This document shows positions 7,259-9,992 of a stretch of DNA of 9,992 bases, piece by piece. The stretch spans positions 1 to 9,992 of the forward strand of contig JAAXQI010000066.1 in NCBI GenBank assembly GCA_012974315.1, in the 5' to 3' direction. Source of the DNA: Desulfobacterales bacterium (GTDB lineage: Bacteria; Desulfobacterota; Desulfobulbia; Desulfobulbales; BM004). A program made the translations under genes and the position numbers. Positions within the stretch are counted from its first letter, which is position 1. Each line of letters opens with the position of its first letter. The notes beneath the pieces were generated by a model. That model ran no database searches. It saw only the letters and a program-made list of their open reading frames with translations, and was not told the origin of the DNA.

Positions 7259-7280
7259 GCGCATAATGTGCTTATTTTTT
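7259..7280 (+). terminator. Weak intrinsic-terminator-like hairpin
   Basis: GCGCAT and ATGTGC (7259-7271) form a short stem with one G-T wobble and an impossibly small loop of one base, so about four pairs are realistic. The T-rich run TTATTTTTT (7272-7280) follows. It would read on the plus strand after the broken lyase. The stem is too short for confidence. Confidence 0.25.
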
Positions 7281-7347
7281 GAAACTTTACCGGAAAGGAA
7301 AGCAACCGGAATGGGGGCTGGATTAAAGGCAACTACTGGAGTGAACC

Positions 7348-7602
7348 TTATTGCTGCTGCAGGGCCTTATCCATTGATTCCAGCCTCTCATCACCAAGAT
7401 TTTGGGTGGCACGGGCTTTATCCATGGGGGTCCGTATCTTTTTTACCGCTGTCTCTGCCGCTTGGTCGGTCATCTGTTCGATCTTGCCCTTTTCCTCAAT
7501 TTCCACAGCCTGCTGCTCATCATTTTTTGTGCAACCTGCCTGAAAAACAAGAACAAGAGCCGCAGCACCAAGTAAGAGAGAGAGACTTTTTATATTTACC
7601 AT
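7348..7602 (-). CDS. Small predicted outer-surface or periplasmic lipoprotein, unknown function
   Basis: This 84-residue protein begins MVNIKSLSLLLGAAALVLVF and continues QAGC. It has a positively charged start, a hydrophobic core, then a cysteine in a lipobox-like context, with Gln at -3 less usual than Leu. After the lipid-attachment Cys the chain is short, charged and mostly predicted helical (EIEEKGKIEQMTDQAAETAV, then a MDKARATQNL stretch), ending in QQQ. I chose ATG at 7600-7602 because GGTGGG precedes it at a suitable distance and the signal peptide begins there. The same frame is open back to 7662, which would add 20 residues before the signal and is unlikely. I do not recognise a named family; similar small lipoproteins with a C-terminal KARA helix seem to occur in Desulfobacterota. 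It follows the protease gene on the same strand, about 290 bases downstream. Confidence 0.72.
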   Translation of the reverse strand: MVNIKSLSLLLGAAALVLVFQAGCTKNDEQQAVEIEEKGKIEQMTDQAAETAVKKIRTPMDKARATQNLGDERLESMDKALQQQ

Positions 7603-7724
7603 TTTTCCCACCATCATGGTTTCAGGGGCCCGCATAAGAAAAACCTGGGGTATATCATACACTAATCCATTATTGCCAGCCTCGAAAAAATCACTCTGAC
7701 AACAAGTATCTCGTCCGGGATATA

Positions 7725-7800
7725 TTGATTTTATCAGGCCCCGTTGATACCTGAATATTTTCGAAGTCTCTTAGTCGACAACAGGGCTCAATAAAATCAA
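7725..7800. repeat. Imperfect inverted repeat, 22-base arms
   Basis: The left arm 7725-7746 (starting TTGATTTTATCA) and the right arm 7779-7800 (ending AATAAAATCAA) are complementary at about 18 of 22 positions, with 32 bases between. It lies in the spacer between the protease and the lipoprotein. It could be a long RNA hairpin in the transcript or a small MITE-like element. There is no coding content. Confidence 0.6.
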
Positions 7801-7813
7801 AAGATTACCGAGG

Positions 7814-7870
7814 TATGTGTCCGCATCGTGTTTATGCCCTGACAGGGTGCTTTTTACAATGCGACACATA
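7814..7870. repeat. Inverted repeat TATGTGTC(C)GCAT with internal hairpin
   Basis: TATGTGTCCGCAT (7814-7826) and ATGCGACACATA (7859-7870) are reverse complements apart from one extra C. Inside lies CCCT-GAC-AGGG followed by TGCTTTTTAC, a small terminator-like hairpin on the plus strand. The 57-base unit has the form of a MITE or of paired IS-type terminal repeats. It lies 25 bases past the protease stop codon. Confidence 0.55.
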
Positions 7871-7895
7871 ATGGGTTGTTGAACTTTTTTGAATA

Positions 7896-9973
7896 CTACC
7901 GCTGAACTACATTCTTTTTAAGTAATTCAACAAAATCTACCATCACTTCTGCAGCCTCGACCATAAGAGGGTCCTTGACATCTATTGCAGACGAATGGGC
8001 GTCATCAGCCTTATCTTCATTTAAATCAGACAGTTTCTCCAGTGGCGGTTCCCCTTTAGTGAGCCGCAGGGTATTTTCCAGCTCCAGGCGCCACTGGTCA
8101 GCCTCCTCAAGTTCTTTTCTTCTTTTTTGTTCAGACAAAGAAACTATCTTTTTCTGCCGCATTTCGTTGCTGCGTTCACGTCTTTCTAACGAATACTGAT
8201 AATCCTGGCTCATCCTGTTGCGTACAATATGCCTGTTCTTCAGCAACAACAGCAGATCATCCATTTTGTAATATGTCTGGTATGGTATTGAATTTATCCT
8301 ATCCCACGCCATGGCTTCAGGCAAAGAGCTTTCTCCAAAATCGTCCACACTGAAAATACCTGGATATTCCAGGTCCGGGAGAACTCCTTTATTCTGGGTG
8401 GACTGACCGGAAATACGATAATATTTTGCTGTGGTGGCTTTTAACTGCCCTTTTGATAAAGGCAGCAATGACTGAACCGTCCCTTTGCCAAACGTTTGCC
8501 CTCCAAGAATTATACCTCGATTATAATCCTGAATTGCCCCGGCAAAAATCTCGGAAGCCGAAGCACTCATACGGTTAACCAGGACAACAAGTGGCCCGGA
8601 ATATACAAGTTTCGGATCATGATCTCTGATTATATCTATACGTCCATTTGCATTCCGGACCTGAACGGTCGGGCCCAGGCCGATAAAAAGACCGGTGAGG
8701 CTGTTAGCCTCCTGCAGAGAACCACCGCCATTATCACGCAGGTCAATTATGATACCTTTGACACCTTCAACCAGTAACTCAGCAATGAGTTTCCGCACAT
8801 CCTTTGTCGTACTCGTGTAATCCGGATTACCGGCATGCATACCTTTAAAGTCCGCATAAAAAGCGGGGACATCGATAATCCCGATCTTATAGGTATCAAC
8901 ATCACGCTTAATTTCAATAATTTCCTTCTTTGCTGCCTGCTCCTCCAACTTGACCTTATCGCGCACTATCTTGATAACCTTTGTCTGGTGGTTATCCACA
9001 GCATCCGCCGGGATAATTTCCAGACGCACCAGAGTTCCCTTGGGACCCCTTATTTTATTGACCACCTCATCAAGCCGCCAGCTGACAATATCAACCATCT
9101 CTCCATCAGCGCCCTGGGCGACCCCAACAATACGGTCTGCCGCCTTCAGGAGTTTAGATCTTTCTGCGGGCCCTCCGGCAATCAAACGCAGAACCTTGGT
9201 ATATTCATCCTCGGCTTGCAGGACTGCACCAATACCCTCCAATGACAAGCTCATGTTAATGTTGAAGTTTTCACTCCGGTGCGGTGAAAAATACTGGGTA
9301 TGGGGATCCATTGAGAGTGCAAGGGAATTTATATAAAATTCAAAGGCATCATCATTACTGTTTTGCAGAACACGGTTGAGCTGATTTTTATAACGCTTAA
9401 GGAGTGTTTCCTGGACATCTTCAAGTGATTTGTCTGTCAGTTTCAGGTTAAGCACATTATTCTTCAACCGTTTTCGCCATAACTCCTTCATGGCAGCTTC
9501 TGAGTCCGGCCACGGAATATCTTTACGGTCGGTCCGTAAGGTTTCCTCAATGTCAAACTTCCAATTGTCAAGTCCCCCCTCGAGCAATTCAACAATGTCA
9601 GTCAGACGCTCAATTACTCTTTGCTGGTACCTGTTGAAAATCTCGAAACCCGGTGCCAGGTTACCGCTCTTAAAGTCATCGTCCAGCGTATAGCGGTACT
9701 TCGACTCAAATTCCTTAATATCGCTGGTATAAAAATAGCTGTGACTCGGGTCCAGTTCATCCAGAAAACGATAAAGCACTTTGGAAGATAACTGATCATC
9801 AATGCTGACCTTCAGGTAATGACTATGCCGAAGGTGATCAACAATATCGTCATTAATTTTTTTATGTTCTTTTGAGGGAGATAACTCTGTGAACGATTTT
9901 TCAGCTGCCGGAGAGGTCGACTGACTTGAAGCTTGTCCAGGTATACCCCACGTAAAACAGCAGAGAACAACTG
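7896..9973 (-). CDS. prc: Tail-specific (C-terminal processing) periplasmic protease Prc/Tsp, 5' end cut
   Basis: This S41A-family serine protease degrades or trims periplasmic and envelope proteins from their C-termini. About 691 codons are visible, near the 682 of E. coli Prc, so only the first residues of the signal peptide are missing. At the contig edge the frame reads a hydrophobic stretch, VVLCCFTWGIPGQA, before a Ser/Thr-rich linker, which fits signal cleavage after GQA. The frame is open through GTG 9779, so that codon is internal. Order: an N-terminal helical domain, a PDZ domain (about 9000-9263, with GIGAVL and GPAERSKLLKAADRI), then the protease core with DLRDNGGG. The catalytic serine is the middle Ser of SASASEIFA (codon 8559-8561) and the lysine is in TFGKGTVQ (codon 8484-8486), 25 residues apart as in E. 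coli Prc. A charged C-terminal domain ends at TAG 7896-7898. The downstream lipoprotein shares strand and compartment. Confidence 0.94.
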
Positions 9974-9992
9974 CTGTCTCTTATACACATCT
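9974..9992. other. Nextera/Tn5 mosaic-end sequencing adapter (artefact)
   Basis: The last 19 bases read CTGTCTCTTATACACATCT, exactly the reverse complement of the Tn5 mosaic end used in Nextera libraries. It interrupts the signal-peptide coding region of the protease. This is untrimmed adapter at a contig end, not genome sequence. Confidence 0.96.

Noticed and set aside
7242..7269. Plus-strand promoter (TTGACA at 7242-7247)
   Set aside because: There is no good -10 at 16-18 bases and no plus-strand gene downstream.
7224..7637. A 137-residue plus-strand frame opposite the small lipoprotein
   Set aside because: Its composition is low-complexity and without domain features. The minus-strand frame has a clear signal peptide and lipobox-like cysteine and is the better gene.

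Overview
This window looks like an ordinary chromosomal stretch from an anaerobic Gram-negative bacterium. It most resembles Desulfobacterota (sulfate-reducer-like) genomes, judging from the gene types, the moderate GC content and the many short intergenic repeats. That placement is an inference from overall look; no rRNA or marker gene is present to confirm it. The last 19 bases are not biological: they match the Nextera/Tn5 mosaic-end sequencing adapter. The window therefore runs to a contig end assembled from Illumina transposon-library reads, and the last gene is cut there.

Layout, left to right. Bases 1-480 hold no confident gene, only a possible 41-codon ORF (218-343). A TauE/SafE-type membrane exporter (481-1260, +) faces a large soluble hybrid histidine kinase with four PAS domains (1296-4031, -) across a 35-base convergent gap. 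Bases 4166-4640 hold the decayed C-terminal end of a TPR protein, readable only by crossing two single-base deletions. The gap to the next gene (4641-5006) is rich in repeats: a MITE/REP-like inverted repeat and a degenerate tandem repeat. Then comes an intact lyase of the fumarase/aspartase superfamily, closer to 3-carboxymuconate cycloisomerase (PcaB) than to classical PurB (5007-6383, +). Two bases later a second, divergent member of the same family starts (6386-7098, +). It is a pseudogene with an in-frame amber codon, a -1 frameshift, and a 3' truncation at a 14-bp-stem palindrome.

On the minus strand, the right side carries a small predicted lipoprotein (7348-7602) and a Prc/Tsp-type periplasmic tail-specific protease (7896 to the contig end). 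They are separated by about 290 bases containing two more inverted repeats. The protease and lipoprotein both act in the cell envelope. No other functional link between neighbours is visible.

I found no convincing undescribed system (no CRISPR, phage, transposase, toxin-antitoxin or defence genes). The most interesting signals are gene decay and short palindromic or repeat elements, one of which sits exactly at the breakpoint of the broken lyase.
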